From NCBI RefSeq assembly GCF_001428545.1, contig NZ_LMHZ01000015.1, forward strand, positions 1-64,000: DNA of 64,000 nt, given 5' to 3'. This DNA is from Noviherbaspirillum sp. Root189. GTDB lineage: Bacteria > Pseudomonadota > Gammaproteobacteria > Burkholderiales > Burkholderiaceae_D. The translations under genes and the position numbers were made by a program. Below, piece after piece: positions 18,503 to 27,347 of the stretch. The stretch's first letter is position 1, and each line of letters opens with the position of its first letter. The notes under the pieces are model-generated. The model saw only the letters and a list, made by a program, of their open reading frames with translations. It did not search any database and was not told the DNA's origin.

Positions 18503-19510
18503 CTATTGCGTCGTGTTGTGGATGGTCGTATTGCTGACCCGGTTGGACTTGCCAAAGCCGCTAAAGAAGCCCCGCAGCCTGGTTGACATCTTTTCCATGA
18601 AGTCGGCTTCCTTTGGTTCCGGAATCGGTTCGCGCAAGGCTTTCTGCAGCGCGAACACGCTTTGCGGTCGCTCCAGCGGGTCGATACGCAGGCTCCAGCG
18701 AATTACCTGGATCAGCTCGCGCGAGTAGATGTTTTCCAGCTTGCGGAAATGGTCTTCCATTTTGTCGTTGACCTTGCGCTGGTCCGCTGGTTGCGGGGGC
18801 GCACCGACCATGCAGGCAAACATGGAAGCACCAATGCTGTAGATGTCCGTCCACGGCCCGAGGGTACCGTTCTTGGCATACAGCTCAGGCGGCGCAAAGC
18901 CAGGGGTGTACATCGGATACAGCTTCGGCAAATCGGTCTTGAGTGTTTGCCGCGCGGCGCCGAAGTCAAGCAGGATGGGCGTACCGTCCATGCGCAAATA
19001 GATATTGGCGGGCTTGAGGTCGAGGTGCAGTAGTTTGTTCGCGTGCACCTCACGCAAGCCGTTCATCACCTGGTTGAACATCTTGCGGATAAAGCGCTCA
19101 GATACCAGCGGTCGTTCGCCCTTCTCGCGCCGGCGCAGGATGTGGTCCTGCAGCGACCGTCCGGACTCGTAAGCCATCACCATGTACACCGTATCGTTCG
19201 CGCGAAAGAAATTCACGACACTGACGACGTTGGGATGGGAAATGCGGGCCAACGCGCGGCCCTCCTCGAAGAAACACTTGAGACCAATACGGAATACCGG
19301 CAGGTTGTCCGCGGAAATCGCGGGCACCAGTTCACCAGGCTGGCGCAACGCCAGAGAGCTCGGCAGGTATTCCTTGATGGCGACAGCATTGCCGTCTTCG
19401 TCGTAGGCCAGGTAAACGATACTGAACCCGCCGGACGCAATCTTCTTTACAATGCGATATCCAGCGATTTCAAGCCCATCTGGCAACGGAGCGTTGTTTT
19501 GCGAAGCCAT
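18503..19510 (-). CDS. Serine/threonine protein kinase (Hanks type)
   Basis: A 335-residue protein kinase. The glycine loop IASGGFSIVY (24-33), Lys46 in AIKEY, HLDLKPANI (about 160-168), DFGAA (about 180) and the FAPPELY activation-segment end are intact; note HLD replaces the more usual HRD. No membrane segment or PASTA domain is present, so it is cytoplasmic. The last 40 residues are polar. TAAGGACGAC precedes the ATG. It is the first gene of the minus-strand unit with PP2C and rph and is divergent from yicC, only 70 bases away, so the two promoters face each other closely. Confidence 0.93.
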   Translation of the reverse strand: MASQNNAPLPDGLEIAGYRIVKKIASGGFSIVYLAYDEDGNAVAIKEYLPSSLALRQPGELVPAISADNLPVFRIGLKCFFEEGRALARISHPNVVSVVNFFRANDTVYMVMAYESGRSLQDHILRRREKGERPLVSERFIRKMFNQVMNGLREVHANKLLHLDLKPANIYLRMDGTPILLDFGAARQTLKTDLPKLYPMYTPGFAPPELYAKNGTLGPWTDIYSIGASMFACMVGAPPQPADQRKVNDKMEDHFRKLENIYSRELIQVIRWSLRIDPLERPQSVFALQKALREPIPEPKEADFMEKMSTRLRGFFSGFGKSNRVSNTTIHNTTQ

Positions 19511-19580
19511 GTCGTCCTTACAGAATGTACTTGGGATTGTCTTGATAAATCACTGTTTTGTAAAGCATAAGGGTTGAACC

Positions 19581-20495
19581 TTGACTATTTCGAGCATGAC
19601 CGGATACGCGGTCGCCACACGCGAAAGCAGCGCCGGCACATTGACCGTCGAACTGAAAAGCGTCAATTCGCGTTTTCTTGACCTGCAATTCCGCATCAAT
19701 GACGACCTGCGCGCGGTTGAGCCCGCGTTGCGTGAAGCCATCATGGGGCGCATTAGCCGTGGCAAAGTCGAATGCCGCGTGAGCTTCGGACGCAAAACTG
19801 CCACCGGCGCCTCGCAGGCGCTCAATGCAGGCGTGCTCGACGCATTGGCGAAAATGCAACAGCAGGTACGCGCCCAGTTTGCCGAGGCCGCCCCACTTTC
19901 GGTTAACGAAGTCCTGCGCTGGCCTGGCGTTATCGAAGACGCGGAAATCGCACAGGATGCGTTGCAGGCCGATGTGCAGGCAACGGTGTCCCAAGCCCTC
20001 GACGCATTTGTCGACAGTCGCGCACGAGAAGGCGCGGCGCTGCAAACCATGCTGCTGTCGCGTGTTGATGACCTGGAAGCGATCGTCGCCCGTCTGACAC
20101 CGATGATTCCGCAAGCTATCGCACAATTTCAGCAAAAAGCCACCGACCGGATGAAGGAAGCGCTGGGCATCGCGAGCCAGAACGGGTCGGGAACGCCAGC
20201 CACCCTGTCGCGCGAGGAAGCGCTGGAGCGCATCCGCCAGGAAGTCACACTTTACGGTATCCGCATCGATGTGGCCGAAGAGCTGTCGCGCTTGTCCACT
20301 CACCTGACCGAGACCCGCCACATCCTCAAAAAAGGTGGTCAGGTCGGCAAGCGCCTGGATTTCATGATGCAGGAACTCAATCGAGAAGCCAATACCGTTG
20401 GTTCGAAAGCGGCGCTCAAGGAGTTGTCGGATGGTTCGATGGCCATGAAACTGCTGATTGAACAAATGCGCGAGCAAGTCCAGAATCTTGAATAA
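19581..20495 (+). CDS. yicC: YicC-family endoribonuclease
   Basis: A 304-residue protein with the N-terminal YicC_N domain ([27 protein letters not shown]) and the C-terminal DUF1732 domain ([22 protein letters not shown] and the helix ending [16 protein letters not shown]). YicC of Escherichia coli has been described as an endoribonuclease affecting small-RNA stability. The start is a TTG at 19581, preceded by AAGGG eight bases upstream; an ATG at 19596 would cut the first conserved residues. It heads the plus-strand group yicC - gmk - rpoZ - spoT. Confidence 0.93.
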   Translation: MTISSMTGYAVATRESSAGTLTVELKSVNSRFLDLQFRINDDLRAVEPALREAIMGRISRGKVECRVSFGRKTATGASQALNAGVLDALAKMQQQVRAQFAEAAPLSVNEVLRWPGVIEDAEIAQDALQADVQATVSQALDAFVDSRAREGAALQTMLLSRVDDLEAIVARLTPMIPQAIAQFQQKATDRMKEALGIASQNGSGTPATLSREEALERIRQEVTLYGIRIDVAEELSRLSTHLTETRHILKKGGQVGKRLDFMMQELNREANTVGSKAALKELSDGSMAMKLLIEQMREQVQNLE

Positions 20496-20569
20496 ACGGC
20501 AATATCAAGCTGATACTGAGCAATTTTTCAGCGCCATTGCCGCGTTTTGCATCCTTTACCGAGAATTTC

Positions 20570-21214
20570 ATGATTGAACCAAAATCGTCCTCCGGCAGCG
20601 TTTTCATGGTGGTCGCTCCGTCCGGGGCCGGCAAATCCACCCTGGTCAATGCCCTGTTGGCCCAGGAACCGGCGCTCAAGCTGTCGATCTCCTTTACCAC
20701 ACGCCAACCGCGCCCGGCCGAACAGCACGGTCGCGAATATTACTTCACCAGCGTCGAGGATTTCCTCAAAAGACGCGAAGCCGGGGAATTTTTGGAATCG
20801 GCCGAAGTCCACGGTAATTACTATGGAACATCAAGGTTGCTGATCGAGGACCAGATCAAGGCAGGAACCGACGTCCTCCTGGAAATCGACTGGCAAGGTG
20901 CGCAGCAGGTCAAGAAGCAGTTTCCGGAAGCAGTCGGCATCTTTATTCTGCCTCCGTCGATTGCGGCACTGGAAGAGCGGCTGACCAAGCGCGGGCAGGA
21001 CGATTCGCACGTAATTACACGGCGGATCCTGGCGGCGGGCGGCGAAATCGCGCACGCCCCGGAGTTCGAATATGTTATTATTAATCAAGAGTTTGCAACG
21101 GCTTTGTCGGAACTGACCTCGATCGTCAAAGCAACCCGTTGCCGGTTTGCGCAACAAGCCGCCCGTAACATTTCCCTGTTCGCCCAACTGGGCATTCACG
21201 CCAATCCAATCTGA
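20570..21214 (+). CDS. gmk: Guanylate kinase
   Basis: A 214-residue enzyme converting GMP to GDP with ATP. The P-loop APSGAGKST (16-24), the GMP-binding [19 protein letters not shown] stretch and [11 protein letters not shown] are typical. The ATG at 20570 is the best start; the frame is open upstream only to a TTG. It lies 74 bases after yicC and 22 bases before rpoZ. Grouping with rpoZ and spoT is common and fits a link between guanine nucleotide supply and ppGpp. Confidence 0.96.
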   Translation: MIEPKSSSGSVFMVVAPSGAGKSTLVNALLAQEPALKLSISFTTRQPRPAEQHGREYYFTSVEDFLKRREAGEFLESAEVHGNYYGTSRLLIEDQIKAGTDVLLEIDWQGAQQVKKQFPEAVGIFILPPSIAALEERLTKRGQDDSHVITRRILAAGGEIAHAPEFEYVIINQEFATALSELTSIVKATRCRFAQQAARNISLFAQLGIHANPI

Positions 21215-21236
21215 TATCGCGTTTTTAGGAGCAAGC

Positions 21237-21440
21237 ATGGCCCGTATTACTATCGAAGATTGCCTCAAGCAGATCCCCAACCGCTTCCAGCTGACTTTGT
21301 CGGCAACCTACCGTGCACGCCAGCTGTTGCAAGGTCATACACCCAAGGTCGATGCCAAGGACAAGCCGACTGTCGTCGCGCTGCGCGAGATCGCTGCCGG
21401 CAAGGTTGGCATTGAAATGCTGAAAAAAGTCCCGAGCTAA
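21237..21440 (+). CDS. rpoZ: RNA polymerase omega subunit
   Basis: A 67-residue protein, [19 protein letters not shown] at the start and [13 protein letters not shown] near the end, the typical omega sequence. Omega helps assemble the polymerase and forms part of a ppGpp site in Escherichia coli. AGGAG lies seven bases before the ATG. It sits between gmk and spoT. Confidence 0.97.
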   Translation: MARITIEDCLKQIPNRFQLTLSATYRARQLLQGHTPKVDAKDKPTVVALREIAAGKVGIEMLKKVPS

Positions 21441-21548
21441 AGTTTTACCCGCCCCCAATCCGTCGGATACCGCATGAATCGAAAGATTTTTGCTACAAAG
21501 TCCAGGTTTGGGGGTGCACCAACGCGATGCGACTGATATCCTTTACGT

Positions 21549-23831
21549 ATGAACCTGATACCTGCAGATTCAACACTGTCAGTTGCTCCAAATAGCCGAG
21601 CGACACCCGATCGCCCGGCCGCAAAGAATTCCGACCCCGCCCTGAAGCACGATCCATCCAACCCCCCTGCAGCCTATCCGGCCGGTGTCGCCTCCGTCAC
21701 TCTGCTCAACAACAAGCTGACTGAATATCTCACGCCTTCCGAAATGAAGAAGGTGAAGGAAGCGTATCGCTTTTCCGATGAGATGCATCTTGGCCAGATC
21801 CGGAAATCGGGTGAGCCTTACATTTCCCATCCAATTGCGGTTGCCGAGATTTGCGCCGACTGGAAACTCGACGCACAGGCGATTATGGCCGCGCTGCTGC
21901 ACGACGTGATGGAGGACCAGGATGTCAAGAAAGAAGAGTTGATCGAGCGCTTCGGCGCGCCGGTGGCCACGCTGGTGGACGGACTGTCCAAACTCGACAA
22001 GATTGAATTCCAGAGCCAGATCGAAGCCCAGGCCGAGAATTTCCGGAAGATGCTGCTGGCGATGGCCCGCGACGTCCGCGTCATACTCGTCAAGCTGGCC
22101 GACCGCTTGCACAATATGCGCACGCTTGGCTTCATGTCGCCGGACAAGAAGCGGCGTATCGCACGCGAGACGATGGAAGTTTATGTGCCGATCGCCCATC
22201 GTCTTGGCCTCAATAACATCTATCGTGAGCTACAGGATCTGGCCTTCTCGCACCTGTATCCGGTTCGTTACAAGACACTATCCAAAGCCGTCAAGGCCGC
22301 CCGCGGCAACCGACGCGAAGTTGTCAGCAAGATTCTCGATTCGGTCAAGAATACCCTGGCTGCAACCGGCATTCAGGCGCAGGTCTACGGTCGTGAAAAG
22401 ACGCTGTATGGCATTTACCGCAAGATGCGCAACAAGCACCTGTCCTTCTCACAGGTGCTCGATGTCTACGGTTTTCGTATCGTCGTTGACAGCTTTGCCA
22501 ACTGTTATGTCGCCCTCGGCACGCTGCATGCGCTGTACAAACCGATGCCGGGCAAGTTCAAGGATTACATTGCCATTCCCAAACTGAACGGCTACCAGTC
22601 TCTGCACACCACGCTGATCGGCCCTTACGGCACGCCGGTCGAATTCCAGATTCGCACGACCGAGATGCACCGTGTCGCGGAAGCCGGCGTTGCAGCACAC
22701 TGGCTGTACAAGGATGATGATGCCAGCCTGACCGACCTGCAGCAACGCACTCACGCATGGTTGCAGTCCCTGCTCGACATCCAGAAGCAAACCGGCGATT
22801 CGGCGGAATTCCTTGAACACGTCAAGGTCGACCTCTTCCCGGATTCGGTCTATGTGTTCACGCCGAAGTCAAAAATCATCGCCCTGCCGCGCGGCGCGAC
22901 GGTTCTCGACTTTGCCTATACGATTCACACCGATATTGGCGATCAGGCAATTGCCGCACGGGTCAACCACGAACATGCCGCGCTGCGCGCCGAATTGCGC
23001 AATGGCGACATTGTCGAAATTGTCACCGCGCCGGCATCACGTCCCAGCCCGAACTGGCTGACGTTCGTCCGTACTGGCAAAGCACGGTCCGCAATTCGCC
23101 ACCATCTGAGAACCATCAACCTGGCCGAGTCGACAGAGCTTGGCCGACGCCTTTTGGCCCAGGCGTTGAGCGCCATCGACATCGATCCGCTGTTGCCCGA
23201 AGGCCTGGTTGAAAAGCTGTTGAATGAATCCAGTGCCAAGTCGCTCGATGAACTGTACGCCGACATTGGTGTGGGTAAACGCATGGCCACGCTGGTTGCC
23301 CGCCATATTCGCGGCATGATGGAAAGCGACATCAATTCTCCACTGCCTCCCCTGGTCACCGAGAATGGCAATAGCAAACTTGATCCGGTCACCATCTATG
23401 GAAATGAAGGCTCCGCTGTGCAACTGGCTCAGTGCTGTCTGCCGATTCCGGGGGACGGCATCATAGGCCAGCTCAAGCGGGATCAGGGAATCACCGTCCA
23501 CAGCACCGATTGCGAGACCGCCAAGCGTCAACAGACAAAGGAACCGGATCGCTGGATAGAACTGGCCTGGGGTGCGGATCTGAGCCGTCGCTTCGACTGC
23601 CGCATCAAAATCCTGGTGGACAACGAAAAAGGTGTCTTGGCCCGCGTGGCGGCTGAAATCGGGGAGTCCGATGCCAATATCACCTACGTCGGCATGGACG
23701 ACGACCGAGATCACCTGATGAAGCAGCTGCGCTTTACGATTCAGGTTGAGGATCGCATTCACCTTGCCCGCCTGATGCGTAACGTCCGGCGCATCCCCGG
23801 TGTAGCCCGGATTCTCCGCGAACGCGCCTGA
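21549..23831 (+). CDS. spoT: Bifunctional (p)ppGpp synthetase/hydrolase, SpoT type
   Basis: A 760-residue RSH protein. The hydrolase domain keeps HD at residues 118-119 (LLHDVMEDQ) and ADRLHNMRTLG; the synthetase domain has YGREKTLYGIYRKM (about 280) and KFKDYIAIPKLNGYQSLHTTL. A TGS domain (YVFTPKSKIIALPRGATVLDFAYTI, from about 431), a zinc-finger/helical linker with QCCLPIPGD, and a C-terminal ACT domain (from about 685) complete the standard order. With the hydrolase motif intact it should both make and break the alarmone. The first 45 residues are low-complexity and the ribosome site is weak, so the exact start is uncertain. A second, RelA-type enzyme is not in this window. Confidence 0.95.
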   Translation: MNLIPADSTLSVAPNSRATPDRPAAKNSDPALKHDPSNPPAAYPAGVASVTLLNNKLTEYLTPSEMKKVKEAYRFSDEMHLGQIRKSGEPYISHPIAVAEICADWKLDAQAIMAALLHDVMEDQDVKKEELIERFGAPVATLVDGLSKLDKIEFQSQIEAQAENFRKMLLAMARDVRVILVKLADRLHNMRTLGFMSPDKKRRIARETMEVYVPIAHRLGLNNIYRELQDLAFSHLYPVRYKTLSKAVKAARGNRREVVSKILDSVKNTLAATGIQAQVYGREKTLYGIYRKMRNKHLSFSQVLDVYGFRIVVDSFANCYVALGTLHALYKPMPGKFKDYIAIPKLNGYQSLHTTLIGPYGTPVEFQIRTTEMHRVAEAGVAAHWLYKDDDASLTDLQQRTHAWLQSLLDIQKQTGDSAEFLEHVKVDLFPDSVYVFTPKSKIIALPRGATVLDFAYTIHTDIGDQAIAARVNHEHAALRAELRNGDIVEIVTAPASRPSPNWLTFVRTGKARSAIRHHLRTINLAESTELGRRLLAQALSAIDIDPLLPEGLVEKLLNESSAKSLDELYADIGVGKRMATLVARHIRGMMESDINSPLPPLVTENGNSKLDPVTIYGNEGSAVQLAQCCLPIPGDGIIGQLKRDQGITVHSTDCETAKRQQTKEPDRWIELAWGADLSRRFDCRIKILVDNEKGVLARVAAEIGESDANITYVGMDDDRDHLMKQLRFTIQVEDRIHLARLMRNVRRIPGVARILRERA

Positions 23832-23893
23832 GTGTCGAGTCCTGTCGCAGGACAACGCATGCCGCCCAGGGGCTGATCACTGATTCCTTCCGC

Positions 23894-25237
23894 TCAACCT
23901 GTATGTATGCTTTTATGCATACGCCTTAACCCGAGCCATACGCCCGCTGCAACGAGCGGCACCAAGATGCCGGTCGCTACGTCGGGGTTCACTGGCAGCC
24001 CGGCAGCCTTGGCCGCCTTGCCGGCATAACTCAGCAGGCCAACCGTGTAGTAAGAAATGGCGACTACAGACAAGCCTTCCACCGCTTGCTGCAAACGAAG
24101 CTGTTGAGCGGCCCGCGTATTCATTGATTGCAGTATCTGGCGATTCTGGCGCTCTTGTACGATACCGACGCGTGTGCGCAGCAGGTCATTGGTATGGGCG
24201 ATGCGCTCTGCAAGCGCCTCTTGCCGGCGCGCGATCGCCTGGCAGGTATTCATCGCCGGCGTCAAGCGCCGGTCCATGAATTCATCGATTGTAGGACTGC
24301 CTTCGATGCGGATCTCCCTGAGTTCTTCAATACGCGCATTGACCAGACTAAAGTAGGCCTGCGACGCGGAAAAACGGTAGCTGTTATCGAGCGAAAGCTT
24401 CTCGATGCGCGCCGCCAGTCCCGTGATGTGGCTCAGCAGTTCCTGTTCGTTATCCGTATCCGACAGCCTGCTGCCGTTGCTGCGTTCGGTCTCGACCATG
24501 GCGGCCGTCAAACTCGCAAGTTCGCCTTCGATGGCATTGAGGACCGGTGTCGCCTGTTGGGCATGCGGCAATCCGAGAAGCGCCATCATCCGGTATGTCT
24601 CAATTTCGAGCAGGCGTTGCACAAGTCTGCCGGCCTGCTGCTCATGCAAGCCGACATCCCGCACCACGAAACGGCTGAAGCCGTCCGCCTGGATCAGGAA
24701 ATCCGTCCAGATTTCTCCGCCTTGAAGCACGTGGCTGCCAACCATCATGTTCCCTTCAAAGACCTGCCGCAAACTGGCGGCAAAGGCATCGGAAGGTCCA
24801 CGCGTCTTGTCCAGCACCACATGGGCTGCCACCATGACCTTACCCTGCAAAGCTGCCAGCCATTGTTGCGGCACATGCCTGAGCGGCACACGCTGGAATT
24901 CCACCGCCGGCGATGACGCATCATCGTGACGCTCGGCGAAGGTATAGGTCGCAAACTCAGTGTGACACTCCCATTTCACGCGGAATCGGCCAAAGTCATG
25001 AAAGAAATACTTCGCCTCCGAAGTGGGGGCACTGACACCGAAGTGCCCGCATAGCGCTGTCAGCAGATCGTGCTGCGTCACGCCATTGCGAGAACCGGAA
25101 TTCATCGACTCGCGCTCGTAGACGGCGATATGCGACAACACTTCCGGCGCTTCAAGACGCAAAAATGGCCGGGAATGAATCTCGGCCGCCAACGGAACAC
25201 GCGCTACATGGTTAAGGCTTGAAAACAAAATGGTCAT
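23894..25237 (-). CDS. DUF3422 family membrane-anchored protein
   Basis: A 447-residue protein. The N-terminal EIHSRPFLRLEAPEVLSHIA segment is the hallmark of the family; the middle is helical and probably coiled coil (about 230-380). Two membrane segments lie near the C-terminus, one about 395-415 (AVEGLSVVAISYYTVGLL) and one about 422-440 (GILVPLVAAGVWLGL). The layout recalls CorA-like proteins, a large cytoplasmic domain followed by two helices, but this is only an architectural likeness. No function is established. It is monocistronic and convergent with spoT. Confidence 0.85.
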   Translation of the reverse strand: MTILFSSLNHVARVPLAAEIHSRPFLRLEAPEVLSHIAVYERESMNSGSRNGVTQHDLLTALCGHFGVSAPTSEAKYFFHDFGRFRVKWECHTEFATYTFAERHDDASSPAVEFQRVPLRHVPQQWLAALQGKVMVAAHVVLDKTRGPSDAFAASLRQVFEGNMMVGSHVLQGGEIWTDFLIQADGFSRFVVRDVGLHEQQAGRLVQRLLEIETYRMMALLGLPHAQQATPVLNAIEGELASLTAAMVETERSNGSRLSDTDNEQELLSHITGLAARIEKLSLDNSYRFSASQAYFSLVNARIEELREIRIEGSPTIDEFMDRRLTPAMNTCQAIARRQEALAERIAHTNDLLRTRVGIVQERQNRQILQSMNTRAAQQLRLQQAVEGLSVVAISYYTVGLLSYAGKAAKAAGLPVNPDVATGILVPLVAAGVWLGLRRMHKSIHTG

Positions 25238-25386
25238 CGGTTAGCGAATGTTCTTATCGAGAATTATTGGTTGAATGAAAATTTTGTATCGGGAATGTCG
25301 TGGGGGTTGTACCGAATTAGGGAGATATCGCGCCGTTCTGCATAGTTCTTAGATGAACGTCACTGACACGGTATGAAAAATAAATA

Positions 25387-25938
25387 TCAGGGTGAAGGGT
25401 AACTGACCGACAAGATGGTCAACTCGTCCGGGCCGGCCGGGGTCATCAGCGTGACCGAATCGCCTTCTCTTGCCTTTGTCAGCGCGCGGGCGACGGGAGA
25501 TATCCAGCTGATCTTGCCGTTAAGAGGGTCCAGTTCGTCGATGCCGACGATGGTCACCGTGTGTTCGACGCCCGCCTGGTTTTCGTAGGTAACCGTCGCG
25601 CCAAAGTAGATCTGATCGCTGCCATGATGCACAGTGGGATCGACAACTTCGGCCAAGTCCAGACGCTTGGTCAGAAAACGGATCCGCCTGTCTATTTCGC
25701 GCAAGCGCCGCTTTCCATAGATGTAATCGCCGTTCTCCGAGCGATCGCCATTGGATGCCGCCCAGGAAACGATACGTACGACCTCCGGCCTGTCCACGTC
25801 GATCAAGCGAAGCAGTTCTTCCTTCATGCGCCGGTGTCCGTCCGGGGTCATGTAGTTCTTGGTACCCGCCGGTATTGCGGGCGTGGCCGCATCGAGGTCG
25901 TCCTCGTCGTCCGATTCTTTAACGAATGCCTTGTTCAT
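25387..25938 (-). CDS. greB: Transcription elongation factor GreB
   Basis: A 183-residue Gre factor. It rescues backtracked RNA polymerase by stimulating transcript cleavage. The N-terminal coiled coil contains GHRRMKEELLRL and GDRSENGDYIYGKRRLREIDRRIRFL (the YGK..LREID pattern marks GreB rather than GreA), and the C-terminal FKBP-like domain ends with PAGPDELTILSVSY. An acidic N-terminal extension of about 27 residues (ESDDEDDLDAATPAIPAG) precedes the domain, longer than in Escherichia coli. Confidence 0.95.
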   Translation of the reverse strand: MNKAFVKESDDEDDLDAATPAIPAGTKNYMTPDGHRRMKEELLRLIDVDRPEVVRIVSWAASNGDRSENGDYIYGKRRLREIDRRIRFLTKRLDLAEVVDPTVHHGSDQIYFGATVTYENQAGVEHTVTIVGIDELDPLNGKISWISPVARALTKAREGDSVTLMTPAGPDELTILSVSYPSP

Positions 25939-25965
25939 ACGACCATATTGTAGCCTTGTCGCCGA

Positions 25966-27264
25966 CTAGTTTTCGAATTCCTCGCTTGTGTTGACGTGCT
26001 CGCTCCATTCGATAGACTGAAGTTGCAACTGGTAAAGATCATCCGCCGACAACTGGAGGTCTTCCAGAAGTCGTGTCGGGACCGGGCCGGTTTCCCGGAC
26101 TCGTTCCAGGCACTCCGTCAGCTTCAGCATCTCGCCGAGTCGTCCGATGCGCGACAGCAAGGCATCACGTACCGGTCCTGATAATGAAAGTTGCTCCACC
26201 AGCTTTTCCATCGGCACCGCGAACAAGGTATCCATCAAGGAAAGCACCCCTACCGTATAAGCTGTGCCGGCAACAATGTGATCTTCGGGGTCCACCTTCG
26301 CAGCCATCAATTCCATGAGTTTTCCGCGGGTCGATGCCAGCGACAACAGAACGGTCGCCCGCGCCGGAGACTGGCCGCTTTCCGCGCACAGCAGGATTTG
26401 CAACCAGCGGTAGAACTGCCTGCGGCCAAACACCGACAAGGCGTCGGTCAGCGTCTCGATGGGCCGCTCCACACCGGACAGTGGCGCATTAACTATGCGC
26501 AGAAGGCTCAGCGCAAGCGATGGATCCTGGCGGATGATGGCTTCAAGCTCCGCATCGTCCATATCGCCGGTAAATTTTGCCAGCAGCTGCATTACGGCGA
26601 CTTGCGACGGCCTAAGCTTCTTGCCTGTAAGCACGGTTGGACGAGCGAAATAGTAGCCTTGGAAATAATCAAACCCCAGCTCCATGCAGAGTGCAAACTG
26701 TTCCTGGGTTTCGACTTTTTCAGCAAGCAGAGTCTTCCCGCTCATCTTGAAGCGGCGCACGAGTTCGGTCAGCCGTTCCACATTCACGCTGGTAATCTCG
26801 ACCTTGATTACCTCGACCAGAGGCAATAGTTTTTGCACCGCATCGGAACAGGCAACGACGTCATCCAGCGCAAAACGGAACCCGGCGTCGGCGAGCTCGG
26901 TCACGCGCGCGATCAGGTCTTCGGTTGGCTCTACAGTTTCCAGGATTTCCAGTATCACCTTCTGTCTCGGCAGGAAATTCACCACATCGCCTGACAGAAG
27001 ATCGGCATCGACATTGATGAAGCCGACGTGGTTGCCGATGACATTGGCAAGGCCCAACTGAACGGCGTGGGCGATTACGGAGGCCGTCGCCGCGATGTCA
27101 CCGGTAATATTTGCCGACTCTGTGTCGGCATCACGAAACAGGAGTTCGTAAGCGACCAATTGATGGTCGCGATTCAGGATCGGCTGACGACCGAGAAAGA
27201 AGTCGCGGATTGGCAGGGATTGACGGGTAATATCATGGGAAACAGCGCTTGCCACGTTTGACAT
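25966..27264 (-). CDS. EAL-HDOD domain signalling protein (YuxH type)
   Basis: A 432-residue soluble protein. The N-terminal EAL-like domain begins FFLGRQPILNRDHQLVAYEL; the signature is ELL rather than EAL, the metal-site aspartates appear as ALDDVV instead of DDFGTG, and AEKVET replaces AEGVET, so cyclic-di-GMP hydrolysis is unlikely. The C-terminal 210 residues are an HDOD domain (LPSQVAVMQLLAKF onward, here RPSQVAVMQLLAKF), a non-enzymatic HD-like helical bundle. Such proteins act as signalling scaffolds; a possible target is unknown. It is 27 bases downstream of nothing on its strand and is followed by greB after 27 bases, so the two may be co-transcribed. Confidence 0.9.
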   Translation of the reverse strand: MSNVASAVSHDITRQSLPIRDFFLGRQPILNRDHQLVAYELLFRDADTESANITGDIAATASVIAHAVQLGLANVIGNHVGFINVDADLLSGDVVNFLPRQKVILEILETVEPTEDLIARVTELADAGFRFALDDVVACSDAVQKLLPLVEVIKVEITSVNVERLTELVRRFKMSGKTLLAEKVETQEQFALCMELGFDYFQGYYFARPTVLTGKKLRPSQVAVMQLLAKFTGDMDDAELEAIIRQDPSLALSLLRIVNAPLSGVERPIETLTDALSVFGRRQFYRWLQILLCAESGQSPARATVLLSLASTRGKLMELMAAKVDPEDHIVAGTAYTVGVLSLMDTLFAVPMEKLVEQLSLSGPVRDALLSRIGRLGEMLKLTECLERVRETGPVPTRLLEDLQLSADDLYQLQLQSIEWSEHVNTSEEFEN

Positions 27265-27347
27265 ACAGGCTCATCCATTGTTAGATTTTCCGGCGGCCAA
27301 CCGGCCACCTTTATCGGGACGAGCCTATGCAAACATCAGGCCAAACA

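Noticed and set aside
21453-21515. Distant CCCCCAA/TTGGGGG pair upstream of spoT
   Set aside because: Only seven bases and about 50 apart, so no strong structure is expected.
23839-23853. Small hairpin GTCCTG-TCG-CAGGAC after spoT
   Set aside because: Short stem, no T tail; may be chance. Not called as a terminator.
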